From: Pelargonium tetragonum
Taxonomy: Eukaryota > Streptophyta > Magnoliopsida > Geraniales > Geraniaceae
DNA: 63,439 nucleotides
Direction of reading: 5' to 3'
Assembly: GCA_036897445.1 (NCBI GenBank)
Contig: JAYMTL010000118.1
Location: 1-63,439 of the forward strand
The first letter of the stretch is position 1. Each line of letters opens with the position of its first letter. The notes under the pieces were generated by a model that was not told where the DNA came from, made no database searches, and saw only the letters and a list, made by a program, of their open reading frames with translations. Below are positions 61,561 through 63,439 of the stretch, one piece after another. Made by a program: the position numbers and the translations under genes.

Positions 61561-63439
61561 GTATTCAAAATGACCTTTTCTTAGTCTTATTCAAATTATT
61601 CTCATTTTACTTGTTTGTTATGAGCTACTTTCTTTATCTTTATTATAGAGCTATCCGTTTCTATATCTGTCTCTCTATCTGTATCAAAGCGACCCCTTTA
61701 TTATAGATATAGAGCAGACTTCGATTTTTGAAAAAGGCAGGGCGTGTATAACTGGAAAATGAATCAAAACTAGAATCCCCGCTGGATATATCCAAATAAA
61801 GAGATCTGAAACACGAATTGACTTTACAGGGATTAGAAAACTAAAATAACCAAGCAGCCTAGCTTTCTTAGTATCTTGGCATAGTGGATCCCAGAAGGCG
61901 TGAACGTAACTATATAGATATAGATAGACTAAAAGTAGGTTACTCGTTATCTAAAGCTTATGATTTATTCTTATATATAGACTAAAAGCTTATAAAACCG
62001 GCCGACTTCCATATTCGTAGAAATAATTAGTAAAATTGAATACTGGTAATTTTTGGGTTACACCTTGAAAAGTGCTTAGTGAGTGAGCGCCTTCAGTGCT
62101 TTTACTCAAAAGTTTTTGCATATTCTTTAGTCATTAAGTTACCAAATTCCGGTATATTTAAAAGTAGATATACTATAAACTGTAAAAGAGCCCCTCTCAA
62201 CCAAATATTCGAGAAATCCCCCTCTTGTGGGCCTGTAATTGAAATGGACGGGGGCTCCGTATAACGTATACCTTGTTGTAACGACGAAAAGATAGACCTC
62301 ATTTTTTACTCTACTCTACGGTTTTCTGAACAGGGTAAGTGCCCTACCAGGTCTACTAAATATCTTTGAGAAACTTCGGTGACAAAAGGATCCAGTAAAC
62401 GATTTTAATGTTATATAGAATACTGAACAAGATTCGCTGCTAGAAAAAACTCGTAATTAATTCTGTGCCTCCATCCTAATACGAAGAAGGATTCCTAAAT
62501 GAAATTCTTTGCATAACAACCCTTTTGACTATACACTCAAAAAAAGGGGCTCCAGCTAACCTTAACCTGGTAAAATCTTTTCATATAATATTAAGTAGGC
62601 CTTATACATATCCCGAACTGGGTGCCGTGTAAATTCAGGAGCTCTCTTGCTAAACGCATGTGACGGATCCTGAGTGCCTTTACAGTACCTAGTATAGTTA
62701 AGACAAGTACGAGTTTTTAAGTTATTAAACACTAATTTTCTTATGAGGTTAGTGCTTAATAAAATATAAAAAGTAGGGCAATAAAGTTTTACATTTTCTT
62801 TGTCTTGAAAATTCCACTTTTTAAGAGACTCTAGGTTATCAGAATTATAACAGTAATCTAATTGTAGTACTTTTTATAACCTTGTGGAGAGGGGACGCTA
62901 TTCGCAAAATAAACAGAAATTGATATGCACTTTGTATTTAACTATTAACTTAGCTATAAAAGTTTTTCTTCAACTTATATTTCTTATAGTAAATGAATCT
63001 TAATTAAGGGTGTCTTACGAGAACTTCAGAAAAAGATCGACACGATAGGCGCTTCATCCGAGCCTAAAGCGTAGGTTGGAATCCTGTTGTCAAAGTAAGA
63101 CTTGGTAAACGACTCCCTTGTGAATACTCCAGCGCTTTAAACTAAAAGCACAATTATAGGAAGGATAGAAGACTCGTTCCAGGTATCTTACTGACTTATA
63201 AATGAAAGGGTTTTCTCGAGATTTGGCTATTAAAGTCTTTAGAAGGGAAACAGTAGCTTCGCAGGTTCTACTTTTACAGAAGTAAAGGTTTAATTTAATA
63301 ACCCATTAAAGGGGAATTGCTTAATTACGGCCTTTAATACCTCTTGCTTGAGCTATTATACCTTTCTCGAAACTCTAACTTTCCGGGATTCCTATGCCTA
63401 ATACCCGTAGCTATCCTGCCTATTGTATTCTTGCTTGTT
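61561..63439. other. Gene-free, islet-rich region to the end of the window
   Basis: No gene recognised. A small tRNA-like T-arm stretch near 63088-63110 does not fold into a cloverleaf. The last bases do not visibly repeat the first bases of the window, so circularity cannot be judged. Confidence 0.45.

Noticed and set aside
63030-63110. TAGGTTGGAATCCTG, like a T arm near the window end
   Set aside because: The surrounding 65 bases are too short and do not give D, anticodon or full acceptor stems.
1-63439. Virus-like elements, LTR elements, insertion sequences, CRISPR arrays and plastid gene fragments other than the tRNA-Asn
   Set aside because: No coding remnant, terminal repeat or array structure of any of these was seen on either strand.

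Overview
This window looks like plant mitochondrial DNA, most likely from an angiosperm, and almost all of it is non-coding. The identification rests on one pair of tRNA genes at 34425-34613: a plastid-derived tRNA-Asn(GUU) followed 34 bp later by a native mitochondrial-type tRNA-Tyr(GUA), same strand and same order as in many seed-plant mitochondrial genomes. No respiratory-chain, ribosomal-protein, cytochrome c maturation, rRNA or group II intron sequence could be recognised on either strand. GC content looks like roughly one third by eye, which is low for an angiosperm mitochondrion. A fast-evolving, possibly multichromosomal mitochondrial genome in which some chromosomes carry few or no genes is the best guess. 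That placement is inference; the exact lineage cannot be read from the sequence.

Layout. The sequence is a mosaic of two textures. Islet-rich DNA (about 2.93-5.13, 7.48-25.6, 26.1-28.1, 29.0-30.4, 30.9-37.8, 38.8-44.2, 46.1-57.6, 58.5-60.1 and 61.6-63.4 kb) is A/T-rich and dotted every few tens of bases with short G/C clusters. Many of these are small perfect inverted repeats of the type AAAGG..CCTTT or AGGG-T-CCCT. Islet-poor DNA (about 1-2.93, 5.13-7.48, 25.6-26.1, 28.1-28.96, 30.4-30.87, 37.9-38.8, 44.2-46.1, 57.6-58.5 and 60.1-61.1 kb) lacks most of these clusters and shows strong G-versus-C strand bias, whose sign differs from block to block. All boundaries are approximate and were set by eye.

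Genes. Only the two tRNA genes are supported. Both depart from the usual sequences. The tRNA-Asn has two C.A mismatches in its acceptor stem that C-to-U editing would turn into pairs, or it is decaying. The longest open frame is 153 codons. A rough estimate from base composition says frames of about 120 codons arise by chance in a sequence of this size and composition, so none of the open frames is called as a gene.

Repeats and structures. There is a 51-bp tandem duplication at 37818-37919, next to a degenerate tRNA-like sequence, two separate 12-bp tandem duplications, several perfect palindromes and hairpins, and (TA)n runs. No insertion sequence, CRISPR array, virus-like element, plastid gene fragment or long repeat was seen; a long dispersed repeat could easily be missed by eye.
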